Assembly: GCF_040529185.1 (NCBI RefSeq)
Contig: NZ_CP159510.1
Location: 2,356,001-2,420,000, forward strand
Direction of reading: 5' to 3'
Length of the DNA: 64,000 nt
Source of the DNA: Sporolactobacillus sp. Y61
GTDB taxonomy: Bacteria; Bacillota; Bacilli; Bacillales; Sporolactobacillaceae
Below are positions 9,324 through 18,993 of the stretch, piece after piece; positions within the stretch are counted from its first letter, which is position 1, and every line of letters starts with the position of its first letter. Position numbers and translations under genes: made by a program. The notes under the pieces are model-generated. The model was not told the origin of the DNA and searched no databases. It saw nothing but the letters and a program-made list of their open reading frames with translations.

Positions 9324-9933
9324 GGAGAAGCCTCCTTCCCTCTGTTCTGAGATCGGCTGCTTCTCCACTGACAGATCTGTAACCTGGTTTAAATAAAAAT
9401 GGTGGATCGATAACGGAAATAAAATGGCGACGCTTCACATGTGACTGAATTGCAGGTGTCTTAATCATTACGGGTGTTCGGCAGATTAATGAGCGGATGG
9501 AAAACGAAGGCTCAGTTGGGCTTTCGACGACAAGAACACAACTTAAAGCAATTTCCTCTTTGGGTAAAATAACATCACCACTCCTTTATGATGAGTTGCA
9601 GTAAGCGCAATCAATATATTTATTATAATTTTTACTGTTAATTCTGTCAACTTTGATATCTTTTTCAAGAATATACTAATATTCAGACAAGACAATAATT
9701 TGCCTGAATGTCGCTGACTATTTTTAATACGAGTTTTACATGTTATAACGAATATAATAAGTAATAAAAACGATTGGAGCAGGCGATACAATGAACGTCA
9801 TGACATACCTGAACAATGCGCCAGAATGCTCCGAGATTCTTTTTCAGGAGAAAACAGGCTGATGCTGTTTGCCCTGCCCATCTTCGCTCCGGGATCATAC
9901 TACTCCTGCAAGTGAAAACCATACTATAATGTT
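9324..9933. other. AT-rich intergenic stretch with only tiny frames
   Basis: About 610 bases of AT-rich sequence. Two overlapping tiny frames begin at 9791 (23 codons, weak TTGGAG site) and at its TGATG stop; neither resembles anything I know, so they are not called. Longer minus-strand frames at 9543-9791 and 9743-10252 are unsupported or antisense to the methyltransferase. Confidence 0.4.
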
Positions 9934-9961
9934 CTGACTGTTCATTCTGCTGTGCTATAAT
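9934..9961 (+). promoter_or_regulatory. Putative sigma-A promoter of methyltransferase gene
   Basis: CTGACT (9934-9939), a 16-bp spacer and a perfect TATAAT (9956-9961), 24 bases before the ATG at 9986. Confidence 0.5.
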
Positions 9962-9985
9962 GATAAAATTGGAAGTGAGTATCGT

Positions 9986-10597
9986 ATGCAAAACAGGAAT
10001 CAAGTCATTGCAAAAAGATACAACCGTGTATCGGGAATCTATAATTTGATGGATCATATGATCAAAACGGACTGGCGTCGAGAGCTGGTCAGCCACGTCC
10101 ACGGCTGTGTCCTTGAAGCAGGTGCAGGGACTGGCCTGAACCTCCCCTTCTATCCGAAGGACGCCCAGGTCACGGGTATTGATTTCAGTTGTGGCATGCT
10201 GAAGCAGGCAGAAAAGAAGCTGAACACTTTGGACAACAGGGAACGCTTTCAATTGAAAAAAATGGATATTCAGCAGATGGACTTCCCTGATAACAGTTTT
10301 GATTATGTTGTATCAACCTGTGTTTTCTGTTCGGTACCGGATCCGGTCCGTGGCCTGCGCGAGATTGGCCGGGTTTTGAAACCCGGCGGCAGGCTGCTGA
10401 TGCTGGAACATATGCGCAGTGAAAAACCAGGTGTCGGTAAGCTCATGGATCTCCTGAACCCGCTTACCGTTCGACTCTGGGGGGCGAACATCAATCGCCG
10501 GACACTGCTCAATATCCGGCGGGCAGGGCTGACGATTGAAGAAAATGTCAATCTTTGGGGAACTATTATGCGAAAAATCATTGTTCGACATGAATAA
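9986..10597 (+). CDS. Class I SAM-dependent methyltransferase
   Basis: Rossmann-fold methyltransferase of the UbiE/Methyltransf_11 type. Motif I is VLEAGAGTGLNLPFYP, motif II VTGIDFS, followed by FDYVVSTCVFC and the post-I segment EIGRVLKPGGRLLMLEHM. With 203 residues it is close to YcgJ- or phosphatidylethanolamine N-methyltransferase-like proteins; lipid, quinone or small-molecule substrates are all possible. The ATG follows GGAAGTGAG. The SRAP gene starts 28 bases after the stop codon, so the two are probably co-transcribed. Confidence 0.85.
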   Translation: MQNRNQVIAKRYNRVSGIYNLMDHMIKTDWRRELVSHVHGCVLEAGAGTGLNLPFYPKDAQVTGIDFSCGMLKQAEKKLNTLDNRERFQLKKMDIQQMDFPDNSFDYVVSTCVFCSVPDPVRGLREIGRVLKPGGRLLMLEHMRSEKPGVGKLMDLLNPLTVRLWGANINRRTLLNIRRAGLTIEENVNLWGTIMRKIIVRHE

Positions 10598-10625
10598 ACG
10601 AATCCATTTCGGGAGGTTTTAAACC

Positions 10626-11324
10626 ATGTGCGGGCGCTATACGCTTATTGCTCCTTTTGTTATGATTATCACACGTTTCAATGCAGTAAAGCATATACAG
10701 AAGACAGAGTATGCACCGAATTATAATGTGGCACCGGGCCAGCAGGTTCTTGCTGTTATCAATGACGGGAAAGACAACCGGCTCGGCTATCTTCGTTGGG
10801 GGCTGATTCCACCCTGGGCAAAAGATGAAAAAATGGGCTACCGGTTAATTAATGCCCGTGCTGAAACAGTTGCCGGGAAACCGAGCTTTCGCCGTGCCTT
10901 TCAGCAGAAACGGTGTCTGATTGTCGCTGACAGTTTCTATGAATGGAAACATCTTGAGAACCATGAAAAGACAAAAACGCCGGTGCGGATCCGGATGAAA
11001 TCCGGAGAACTGTTTGCCATGGCCGGTCTCTGGGAAACCTGGCTTTCTCATGAAGGAAACAAGATACATTCCTGTACCATTATTACAACAAAGGCGAACG
11101 AACTGATGGCACCTATCCACGACAGAATGCCGGTGATTCTCAGAAAAGAAGAAGAACAGTCATGGATCGATCCGTCGAACCGGGATACACAGGCACTGAG
11201 TCACCTGCTCCGTCCTTTTCAGTCGGAACAGCTTGAAGCTTATGAAGTATCGAAAGACATGAACTCAACAAAAAATAACGGGCCGGAGCTGATCGAGCCA
11301 ATCTCACGACCGGGATTCAGTTGA
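10626..11324 (+). CDS. SRAP/HMCES-family DNA abasic-site shield protein (YedK-like)
   Basis: Member of the SOS-response-associated peptidase family, which covalently traps abasic sites in single-stranded DNA through Cys2 after removal of the initiator Met. The sequence shows the essential MCGRYT start, NYNVAPGQ, LRWGLIPPWAKD, NARAETV, RCLIVADSFYEWK and the His in APIHDRMPVIL that completes the catalytic set. The 232-residue length is typical (Bacillus YoqW/YoaM relatives). Start is the ATG after GGGAGGTTTTAAACC; the family requires Cys at position 2, which confirms it. Likely in one unit with the preceding methyltransferase. Confidence 0.93.
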   Translation: MCGRYTLIAPFVMIITRFNAVKHIQKTEYAPNYNVAPGQQVLAVINDGKDNRLGYLRWGLIPPWAKDEKMGYRLINARAETVAGKPSFRRAFQQKRCLIVADSFYEWKHLENHEKTKTPVRIRMKSGELFAMAGLWETWLSHEGNKIHSCTIITTKANELMAPIHDRMPVILRKEEEQSWIDPSNRDTQALSHLLRPFQSEQLEAYEVSKDMNSTKNNGPELIEPISRPGFS

Positions 11325-11345
11325 ATCTCGTTTCCAGACATCGCT

Positions 11346-12134
11346 TCAAATCAATGAAAAATCATCCAGATCTGTTTTCTGCCGCCCCTCTTCGCCCCGC
11401 TGCTTGCGAAATTGCGAAGGCGTCATCCCGAAGTATTTCTTGAAGACGGTCGTGTAATAACTCTGGTTACAGAAATGAAACAACAGAGCAACTTCAGATA
11501 TACTGTTGTTCGTGTGCAGGAGAAAATAGACGGATTCCCGTGTTTTCACACGGTTTATAAAATCGGTTATTGAGGTCCCAACTTCTTTTTTAAACAAATG
11601 TGACAGGTAAGCAGGATTAAGGTAAACATGGCTGGCCAGATTCTCCAGTGAGAAGTCCTGGAGACTATTTTCCTGAATATATTCAATAGCAAGGTGTACC
11701 GCATGACTGTAATGGCGGGACGATCTCCGAGCTTCTTTTAACTTTCTGATAAAGCCTTCGAGCATGGTATATTCAAGGAGAGAGAGATCAGTCATTTTTT
11801 CTTTCCGTTCAATCTCCTGAATATAAGCATCGCTCAAATTAAAGGCGACTTCCGGCGGCATACCGCCTTCAATAGCCGCACGAGTCATCAGTGTACAGGA
11901 ACAGATCAGTGAGTTTTTCAGTGAGCGGACAGGTTCCTCGGCAAGGACAGCACGCTCAAGCGTGTTAATTTTATCAAGACAGGTGACAGCGCTTTCACAA
12001 TTAGCAGCAATTATTGAATTGAAAAGCCGCTTCTCTATAACATAAGGCGGATGCATGAAATATTCACGTTGATGGTGAATTTTTCGAGACAGGAACCGTT
12101 GTACGATCTCCGGATCAATGGATGATTGCTTCAT
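11346..12134 (-). CDS. AraC-family transcriptional regulator
   Basis: A helical N-terminal domain of about 150 residues without an obvious cupin is followed by the AraC/XylS double helix-turn-helix DNA-binding domain (SLENLASHVYLNPAYLS, then ISEVALLFHFCNQSYYTTV and FKKYFGMTPSQFRKQR). Total 262 residues. AGGGGGGATCGATT precedes the ATG. It is divergent from the sugar ABC/GH65 operon and separated by 147 bases, so it most likely controls that operon in response to the transported sugar. That link is inferred from position only. Confidence 0.85.
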   Translation of the reverse strand: MKQSSIDPEIVQRFLSRKIHHQREYFMHPPYVIEKRLFNSIIAANCESAVTCLDKINTLERAVLAEEPVRSLKNSLICSCTLMTRAAIEGGMPPEVAFNLSDAYIQEIERKEKMTDLSLLEYTMLEGFIRKLKEARRSSRHYSHAVHLAIEYIQENSLQDFSLENLASHVYLNPAYLSHLFKKEVGTSITDFINRVKTRESVYFLLHTNNSISEVALLFHFCNQSYYTTVFKKYFGMTPSQFRKQRGEEGRQKTDLDDFSLI

Positions 12135-12223
12135 AATCGATCCCCCCCTTCACCTCTAATTATTTTATAAAATGTCTAAAGGATCTAATATCATTCTACT
12201 ACCCCTAACAGTAAAATCAAAGT

Positions 12224-12252
12224 GTGATATATAACAAGTTATCTTGTATAGT
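12224..12252 (+). promoter_or_regulatory. Putative promoter with dyad operator for the sugar ABC operon
   Basis: GTGATA, a 17-bp spacer and TATAGT, with the perfect dyad ACAAG-TTAT-CTTGT (12234-12247) inside the spacer and touching the -10. A dyad at this site would suit a repressor; the divergent AraC protein could also act here. The -35 match is weak. Confidence 0.4.
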
Positions 12253-12281
12253 AACAATTATGAAACAGGGAGGAATTTTAC

Positions 12282-13520
12282 ATGCTGAAAAAGGTCATCA
12301 CTATTATGACAGCGCTTACACTATTGACCGGAATTTTGGCTGCCTGCGGAAATGAGGGTTCCGGGTCAAGTGATTCACAGCCCTCTAAGAAAATCACACT
12401 TACATTTGCAGCGCAAAGTGATAATACTCCGGCAACAAAGGAAGTCATTAAGGCTTTTAATAAACAATCTGATAAATACAAAGTGAAATGGGTGCAGATG
12501 ACCAATGATTCGGCTCAGATGCATGATCAGTTGCTCACTTCGCTCTCCAGTGGTTCTGATGAGTATGACATGATCTCCATGGATGTTGTCTGGGCAGGAG
12601 AATTCGCAGGTGCCGGCTATCTGGAACCTATTGATAAATTAATGGTCAAAGCCGGTCTGAACAAGGATGATTTTAATGCCGGTTCGATGACTTCAGGCAA
12701 TTATGAAGGGAAACAGTACACACTTCCCTTCTTCCCCGATGTCGGGCTCCTCTATTTCAGAAAAGACATTGTCAGTAAAGAAGATGCAGCAAAGCTTGAA
12801 AACGGTGACTATACCTACGGGGATCTCGGAAAACTTGCTGACAAATACGCGGGTAAAGGCGGAACGAAGAACGGGTTCGTTTATCAATCAAAACAATACG
12901 AAGGCCTGACCGTAAACCTGACCGAATTTTCCAATTCCTATAAAGATATTAAGGGCGGGCTTCAGACCATGTATGGCTTCACAAAGGCTGCTTCGGCACC
13001 AGGAGATCTGTTGAATTACATGGAAGCCGAGACGGCGACAAGTTTCGTTCAGGGCAATACTGTTTTTGCCCGCAACTGGCCATTTCAGTATGGTACCGTA
13101 AAAGCACAGGATGAAGGTGTCAATATCCAGCTGGATCAGGTTGGTATTGCCCCTCTTCCGAACGGAGGGACTGTCGGCGGATGGCTGCTGGGCTTGAACA
13201 AGAAGTCAGAACATCTTGATGGCGCGTGGGAATTTGTTCAATTCGTTGCCGGTGAGGAAGGCCAGAAGATCATGACAACTGAGGGCGGATACCTGCCGGG
13301 TTATAATGCTTTGCTGAAAGACGACACCGTTCTGAAAAGTAACGAACTGCTGGCTATGCCTGGATTCCGGAAAGCCCTGTCCAATACCATTGCCCGCCCA
13401 GTTACAGCTGATTATAATAAACTGTCTGATGCCATACAGATCGCTGCCCATAAATATCTGAGCAGCGGTAAGGATATTGACGGAGCAGTGCAGACGATTC
13501 AGGATGCGCTTGATCAGTAA
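12282..13520 (+). CDS. Sugar ABC transporter substrate-binding lipoprotein
   Basis: Extracellular solute-binding protein of family 1 (maltose/oligosaccharide type), tethered to the membrane through Cys22 of the lipobox LAAC after a typical signal peptide. A serine/glycine linker follows, then the binding domain with TLTFAAQSDNTPATK, the hinge DMISMDVVWAGEF and the C-terminal GGWLLGLNKKSEH. Length 412 residues. GGGAGGAATTTTAC precedes the ATG. First gene of the operon with two permeases and a GH65 phosphorylase, which points to a disaccharide such as maltose, kojibiose, nigerose or trehalose as ligand. A hairpin follows immediately. Confidence 0.9.
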   Translation: MLKKVITIMTALTLLTGILAACGNEGSGSSDSQPSKKITLTFAAQSDNTPATKEVIKAFNKQSDKYKVKWVQMTNDSAQMHDQLLTSLSSGSDEYDMISMDVVWAGEFAGAGYLEPIDKLMVKAGLNKDDFNAGSMTSGNYEGKQYTLPFFPDVGLLYFRKDIVSKEDAAKLENGDYTYGDLGKLADKYAGKGGTKNGFVYQSKQYEGLTVNLTEFSNSYKDIKGGLQTMYGFTKAASAPGDLLNYMEAETATSFVQGNTVFARNWPFQYGTVKAQDEGVNIQLDQVGIAPLPNGGTVGGWLLGLNKKSEHLDGAWEFVQFVAGEEGQKIMTTEGGYLPGYNALLKDDTVLKSNELLAMPGFRKALSNTIARPVTADYNKLSDAIQIAAHKYLSSGKDIDGAVQTIQDALDQ

Positions 13521-13545
13521 ATCTTCACACTGAAACATTTCCTGC

Positions 13546-13580
13546 GAGGCTCTAATCGTAATTAGAGCCTCTTATTTTTA
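13546..13580 (+). terminator. Intercistronic hairpin after binding-protein gene
   Basis: A perfect 11-bp stem, GAGGCTCTAAT and ATTAGAGCCTC, with a CGTA loop and then TTATTTTTA. It sits between the binding-protein and permease genes and probably gives partial termination or 3'-end protection, making the binding protein more abundant than the permeases. Confidence 0.75.
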
Positions 13581-13621
13581 GAGAGTCCGGCCATAAATTT
13601 CTTGACATGGAGGTGTTTAAA

Positions 13622-14836
13622 ATGAAAAAAACAGGAGTGCAGACCTTCCTGTTTATTTTCCCGACCGTTCTCCTGATCGCCATCTTCTCACTCTGGCCGA
13701 TTCTTCAATCCTTTGTCTATACTTTTTTCGATTATCGGCTCAATGACCAGCAGAAGTCAGGACTGTATCTCAGCGACAGATACAACTTCGAGTTATTTGA
13801 TGAGACGCAGACCTATGTTAAGCTGTTTCTTTCTGAAGACATGGATCAGATTACTGACCCTCGTGATCAATCCAAAGCTGATCAGCTGCTTAAAGAAGTA
13901 GATCAGGCCGCCTTGACATTTAAAGGTAGAGACGGTGTTCAGAAAATCAGCGGTGAGGAGAAGAGCCAGCTGAAAGGACTTTCCCGGAACGCCGCTACAA
14001 CCGTACAGGCATTAAATGAAGAGTATCATACAAAAAACGGGAAGAACCTGATCAAGATCGTCAGAGATTATGATCGCAGTTTTATTGAATCCAATTTCAT
14101 TGGCTTCAAAGGTTACGCGAAGGCATTCACCGACCGGCGACTCAGCATGACACTGTGGAATACCACTATTTTCACGTTCATTTCGGTGCTTTTTGAATTT
14201 GTTCTCGGTCTTGCCCTTGCGATGATTATGAATAAAGCGATACGCGGTCAGGGATTTATTCGAACCACTTCACTGATCCCCTGGGCCATCCCGACCGCGG
14301 TTGCTGCTCTGATGTGGAGCTATCTTTATGACGGGAGCAGCGGAATTGTGGCCCATGTTTTTGAATCGATTGGACTGATTTCTGATGCAAGTGATCTTCT
14401 GCTTTCAGGAACCGGAGCCATGATTGCAACAATCATCGCCGATATCTGGAAAACGACACCCTACATGGCGATCCTGCTGCTCGCCGGGTTGCAGACCATT
14501 CCAAAGGACGTTTACGAAGCTTCTGAAATCGAAGGAGCTAACAAAGTCCAGACATTCTTCAGGATTACCCTGCCGATGTTGAAACCGGCCATTCTTGTTG
14601 CCCTGCTCTTTCGCACATTGGATGCATTCCGGGTATTCGACCTGGTTTATGTTCTGACAAACGGTGGACCGGGCGGCGCGACGGAGACACTGTCTCTTTA
14701 CTCCTATAAAACGATGTTCGGCCAGACCAATTTCGGGTATGGTTCCGTCATTGTTATGGTGATGTTTATCTGTGTCGCCATCATTGCCATCCTTTTTGTC
14801 AAAATTCTCGGTACTAATCTCATGGATAAAAATTAG
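13622..14836 (+). CDS. Sugar ABC transporter permease (MalF-type) with large loop insertion
   Basis: Binding-protein-dependent transport inner-membrane component. The first membrane helix (residues 7-30) is followed by about 110 mostly hydrophilic residues (DQQKSGLYLS to FIESNFIGFKGY), then five more helices. The EAA loop for the ATPase reads EASEIEGANKVQTFFRITLP near residue 300. Usual CUT1 permeases of Gram-positives have about 290 residues; the 404 here reflect the insert between helix 1 and the conserved FIGFKGYAKAF segment, expected to face outside. Start ATG at 13622 follows GGAGGTGTTTAAA. No ATPase gene is in the operon, so a shared MsmX-type ATPase elsewhere is likely. Confidence 0.9.
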   Translation: MKKTGVQTFLFIFPTVLLIAIFSLWPILQSFVYTFFDYRLNDQQKSGLYLSDRYNFELFDETQTYVKLFLSEDMDQITDPRDQSKADQLLKEVDQAALTFKGRDGVQKISGEEKSQLKGLSRNAATTVQALNEEYHTKNGKNLIKIVRDYDRSFIESNFIGFKGYAKAFTDRRLSMTLWNTTIFTFISVLFEFVLGLALAMIMNKAIRGQGFIRTTSLIPWAIPTAVAALMWSYLYDGSSGIVAHVFESIGLISDASDLLLSGTGAMIATIIADIWKTTPYMAILLLAGLQTIPKDVYEASEIEGANKVQTFFRITLPMLKPAILVALLFRTLDAFRVFDLVYVLTNGGPGGATETLSLYSYKTMFGQTNFGYGSVIVMVMFICVAIIAILFVKILGTNLMDKN

Positions 14837-14848
14837 GGGGTGATTATC

Positions 14849-15682
14849 GTGGCAAAAACAAAGCATAAATGGAACTTTCTCGGTGCTGCAGTGATCCTTG
14901 TTTTTCTGTTCGGCATGATCTTTCCTTTCTTCTGGATTCTGATCACGTCGTTCAAACCCAACGGGGAAATATTCGGTGCCGGTGCATACAGCCTCATTGC
15001 AGATCATCCAACCTGGGACGCCTATAGAGAAGTCCTGTTCAATAAAGGCATCCTCAATTCTGTAAAGAACAGTTTAATTGTCGCAACAACGACTACTGTA
15101 TATATCATCGTCATCGCCACACTGGCTGCTTATGCTATTTCTCGCTTCCATTTCTGGGGGAAAAACGTACTTCTTGGTCTGATTCTCGCTGTTTCCATGT
15201 TTCCGCAGATGATTATGGCAGGACCGATGTATAACCTGTTTATGAATCTTCACTTGACAAACAGCTATGCCGTTGTACTCCCCTACTCTACGATTACGTT
15301 GCCGATTGCCGTCTGGATTCTCGTTACCCATTTTAACCAGATTCCGATTGCACTGGAGGAATCAGCGAAAGTAGATGGTGCAACGCCATTTCAGATCTTG
15401 TATAAAATTGTCTTTCCACTTGCTGCTCCCGGGGTTTTTACAACGGCCATTATTGTTTTTATCGCTGCCTGGAATGAATTTTTACTGACGATTACATTGA
15501 ACTCTAATGCCAGCTATCAGACCGTTCCGGTAGCCGTCTCTTTTCTTCGTACACAGTTTCAGATCCTCTGGAGTGAAGTGTCTGCTGCGACGGTGATTGT
15601 TACCCTGCCGACACTCATTATCGTTCTCCTTTTTCAGAAGAGAATTGTATCCGGACTGACGAGTGGCGGAGTGAAAGAATAA
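14849..15682 (+). CDS. Sugar ABC transporter permease (MalG-type)
   Basis: Second permease of the CUT1 importer, 277 residues, six predicted membrane helices. The EAA loop is EESAKVDGATPFQILYKIVF near residue 175. The start is GTG at 14849, six bases after AGGGGGTG; a GTG at 14840 lies inside that site. It begins 12 bases after the MalF-type stop and is followed 22 bases later by the phosphorylase gene. Confidence 0.92.
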   Translation: MAKTKHKWNFLGAAVILVFLFGMIFPFFWILITSFKPNGEIFGAGAYSLIADHPTWDAYREVLFNKGILNSVKNSLIVATTTTVYIIVIATLAAYAISRFHFWGKNVLLGLILAVSMFPQMIMAGPMYNLFMNLHLTNSYAVVLPYSTITLPIAVWILVTHFNQIPIALEESAKVDGATPFQILYKIVFPLAAPGVFTTAIIVFIAAWNEFLLTITLNSNASYQTVPVAVSFLRTQFQILWSEVSAATVIVTLPTLIIVLLFQKRIVSGLTSGGVKE

Positions 15683-15704
15683 TCAAAAAGTGAGATGAGA
15701 TAAA

Positions 15705-17990
15705 TTGAGCTGGATCTACAGCAATAATGACCTGTCCAGGGAACAGTTACCGGTCAATGAATCTCTGTTTTCTCTTGCAAACGGCTATCTCGGGGTCAGA
15801 GGAAATTTTGAAGAAGCCTGTCCGGATGAGATTCGGTCGATCCGTGGAACATATATCAACGCCTTTTATGATATCGTCCCGATCCATTACGGGGAAAGGG
15901 CTTACGGTTACCCGCAGACCAAGCAAAAAATGATGAATGTCATTGATTCCCAGAGCATGCAGCTATATTTGGGTGAAGACTCTGAACCGTTCTCCCTGTT
16001 CACAGGAAAGATTATTCGATTTGAACGTACCCTTCATATGGATGCGGGATATTCTGAACGCCTGATCCACTGGCGTTCGCCACATGGAAGGGAGCTTATC
16101 CTCACTTTTCGCCGGCTTGTCTCATTTTCGCACCGTGAGCTGTTCGCTGTCGAACTGCAAATTGAGCCGGTCAATTTTCATGGAAAAGTCACGCTTATGT
16201 CATCCGTTAATGGCAAAGTAGCAAATTTTTCGGATCATCATGATGCGCGTGTCAGTTCGGCTGATGAGGCGAAACTCTCAGTGATGGACTGCCGGACTTT
16301 GGATGATCTGAGTATCGTTTCGGATCGCACTTCTATGTCGCATCTGGATGTATCCTGTGTCAGTTCTATCCGATTATCTGTCCCCTGCACGCGGAACATC
16401 TGGATCAGGAAAAGCAGCGTGGAGACCTCCATCACTTTTCTGTTAAATAAGCCGGTGACTGCTGTAAAAAAAAATATTTATACCGATTCCCTGAGGCACG
16501 GGTCTCAACCTGAACGGACGGGGGTCAATCTTCATCAGAAGATTGACGTTCTGTCTTTCTCCGAACTTCTGAAGGAGCAGAAGCGTTTTCTTGATGCCTT
16601 CTGGTCGATCTCTGATGTGATGATCGACGGGGATTCCGCCATTCAGGAAGGCATTCGTTTCAATCTGTTCCATTTACTGCAATCTGCCGGTCGTGATCCA
16701 TTCAGCAGTATCGCCGCGAAGGGACTGTCTGGAGAAGGTTACGAAGGTCATTATTTCTGGGATACGGAAATTTTCACTGTTCCTTTTTTTACGCTTACCA
16801 GACCGGACATTGCCCGACATCTGCTTCAATACAGGTATACCATACTGGATCAGGCGCGAAAGCATGCCCGTGAGATGGGACATCATCAAGGTACTTTATT
16901 TCCCTGGCGGACCATATCCGGAACGGAATGTTCGGCATTCTTCCCGGCAGGTACGGCGCAATACCACATCAATGCAGATATCGCCTACAGTTATGCACAG
17001 TATATGAGAGCAACCGGCGATCTTGATTTTCTGGAAAAATACGGTTTTGAATTGATTGTTGAGACGGCAAGGATCTGGATTGATATCGGCCATTTTCAGA
17101 ACGGTCACTTTTGTATCGACGATGTCACCGGTCCTGACGAATATACGGCGATTGTGAACAACAATTATTATACAAATGCTATGGCTCAATTCAATTTAAA
17201 TGTTGCCGTAAAATATTATCATATATTGCAAAAGAAAGCGCCGGAAACCTTGAACACTTTGTCGGAACAGCTACATCTGTCACCTGAAGAAATCAGGAGT
17301 TGGGACAGAGCGGCTCAAGCCATGTATCTCCCGTATGATGAAGACTTGAAGATAAATCCACAGGATGACACGTTTCTGAATAAAGCCGTGTGGGACTTTG
17401 CTGGCACGCCAGATGATCACTACCCCCTGCTGCTTCACTACCATCCGCTGACACTTTACCGTCATCAGGTATGCAAACAGGCGGATACGCTACTTGCGCA
17501 TTTTTTGCTTGAGGGAGCTGCCGACATTGAAACGATTCGAAATTCGTTCCATTATTACGAAAAAATCACAACACACGATTCTTCTCTGTCAACCTGTATT
17601 TTCAGTATTATGGCAGCGAGGATCGGCGAATACCGGAAAGCGTATGACTATTTTCTAAAATCGGCACGGATTGATCTGGATAACATTCAGGGTAACACAC
17701 GTGATGGATTGCATCTTGCAAATCTTGGCGGATCGTGGATGGCTATTCTGTTTGGTTTTGCCGGAATCAGGATCACAGAAAAAGGTCTTTCGCTCAGACC
17801 ATCCATCCCCTTAAAATGGAATAACTATTCCTTTCATGTTGTGTTTCAGGGTAAAACGCTGCGATTTAAGATTGCACAAGGTCTGGGACAATGTCAACTT
17901 GAGCGTTCAGGTTCTCTGGAACTGACCATAAACAATCAAAAAAGAACGATCTCCTCTGGAGAGACGGTCACTTTTCAGGTCAATATGTAA
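15705..17990 (+). CDS. Glycoside hydrolase family 65 disaccharide phosphorylase
   Basis: Cytosolic inverting phosphorylase that would split an alpha-glucosyl disaccharide with phosphate into beta-glucose 1-phosphate and a hexose. Domains: N-terminal beta-sandwich (1-270), linker, (alpha/alpha)6 barrel (310-680) and short C-terminal beta domain. The general acid is Glu479 in DVTGPDEYTAIVNN; the phosphate site includes KQADTLL and GLHLANLGGSW. The 761-residue length fits maltose, kojibiose, nigerose or trehalose phosphorylases; specificity cannot be settled by eye. Start codon is TTG. It is the last gene of the sugar ABC operon, consistent with phosphorolysis of the imported sugar. A truncated copy lies at 27533-28065, and the terminator seen after that copy is broken here at about 18000. 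Confidence 0.92.
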   Translation: MSWIYSNNDLSREQLPVNESLFSLANGYLGVRGNFEEACPDEIRSIRGTYINAFYDIVPIHYGERAYGYPQTKQKMMNVIDSQSMQLYLGEDSEPFSLFTGKIIRFERTLHMDAGYSERLIHWRSPHGRELILTFRRLVSFSHRELFAVELQIEPVNFHGKVTLMSSVNGKVANFSDHHDARVSSADEAKLSVMDCRTLDDLSIVSDRTSMSHLDVSCVSSIRLSVPCTRNIWIRKSSVETSITFLLNKPVTAVKKNIYTDSLRHGSQPERTGVNLHQKIDVLSFSELLKEQKRFLDAFWSISDVMIDGDSAIQEGIRFNLFHLLQSAGRDPFSSIAAKGLSGEGYEGHYFWDTEIFTVPFFTLTRPDIARHLLQYRYTILDQARKHAREMGHHQGTLFPWRTISGTECSAFFPAGTAQYHINADIAYSYAQYMRATGDLDFLEKYGFELIVETARIWIDIGHFQNGHFCIDDVTGPDEYTAIVNNNYYTNAMAQFNLNVAVKYYHILQKKAPETLNTLSEQLHLSPEEIRSWDRAAQAMYLPYDEDLKINPQDDTFLNKAVWDFAGTPDDHYPLLLHYHPLTLYRHQVCKQADTLLAHFLLEGAADIETIRNSFHYYEKITTHDSSLSTCIFSIMAARIGEYRKAYDYFLKSARIDLDNIQGNTRDGLHLANLGGSWMAILFGFAGIRITEKGLSLRPSIPLKWNNYSFHVVFQGKTLRFKIAQGLGQCQLERSGSLELTINNQKRTISSGETVTFQVNM

Positions 17991-18121
17991 AAAAATCTGT
18001 GACATATCAGTCATGTCGTCATTCAAAAAGTACGACAACCCTATTTGACTTTTGTCCTTGAAAATCATATCCGGATATTGAGACTTTCTACCATCTGGAA
18101 AACTGGAAAATTTATTTATAT

Positions 18122-18920
18122 TTATTTGATAATCGTAGTGCCTGTGAGTCCAGCCTGGCCCGTGAGAAATGGGAGTTGATGCAGCGCATTCAGGCCCATT
18201 ATACAGAAAGTAAACATACAGAAAGTAAACGAATATACGGAGCTCCCAAGATTCAGAAACGCTTGAGAAAAGAAAGCTTCAGGGTCAGCCTTAAACGCGT
18301 GCAGCGACTTATGAGACGAGCTAATCTGCGTTCCATCATTGTGAAAAAATATCGTCCGCAATCGAGCCAGGGACCGGTTGAGAACAGAAAAAATGTACTG
18401 GCTCAAGATTTTACAGCCACAAAAATCAACCAAAAATGGGTAGCTGATATCACTTATATTCACACAATCAAAGAGGGCTGGTGTTACCTGGCGTCAGTCA
18501 TGGACTTGTGTACACGAAAAATTGTTGGTTATTTCTTTTTCACGGAGCATGACCACGGAGCCCGCACTGCGGGCTTTAGAAAACGTTTGTGTCAATCAAA
18601 ATCCTGAACCGGGTCTAATCCTGCATACGGATCTTGGCTCCCAGTATACAAGTCATGAATTTGAGAAAGCGATTCAAGAGAAACAAATCGTCCATTCCTT
18701 CAGTAAAAAAGGTTGCCCGTACGATAACGCTTGCATCGAATCTTTTCATGCGACCTTGAAGAAAGAGGAAGTTCATCAGACGACCTATAAAGATTTCGAT
18801 GAAGCAAAACGTGCTCTCTTTCAATACATTGAAGGCTGGTACAACAGGGGTAGAATACATAGCTCTCTCGATTATCTGACGCCTCAGGAAGCAGAGGACA
18901 AGTTTTTGAAGACAGCCTGA
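18122..18920 (+). pseudogene. IS3-family transposase OrfB, truncated and frameshifted
   Basis: Integrase-core transposase (rve, DDE type). The catalytic Asp in KWVADITYI, Asp in ILHTDLGSQYTS and Glu in NACIESFHATLKKEE are all encoded. The frame breaks at about 18535-18545, where GGTTATTTCTTTTTC has one base too many; without it the two parts join as KIVGY-SFSRSMTTEPALRAL. The 5' part before residue REKWELMQRIQ is missing or degenerate, and no orfA is found upstream. A 15-bp tandem duplication near 18200-18230 encodes HTESKHTESK. Non-functional as it stands. Confidence 0.85.
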
Positions 18921-18993
18921 TCAATATGCCGCACGAGCACCGCTTGACATAGAGAAGCGAGCAATGTAGGTTATCTCGCCAGGCGAAAGAGAT

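Noticed and set aside
9791..9930. Two overlapping tiny frames (23 and 17 codons)
   Set aside because: Weak ribosome binding site and no resemblance to known peptides.
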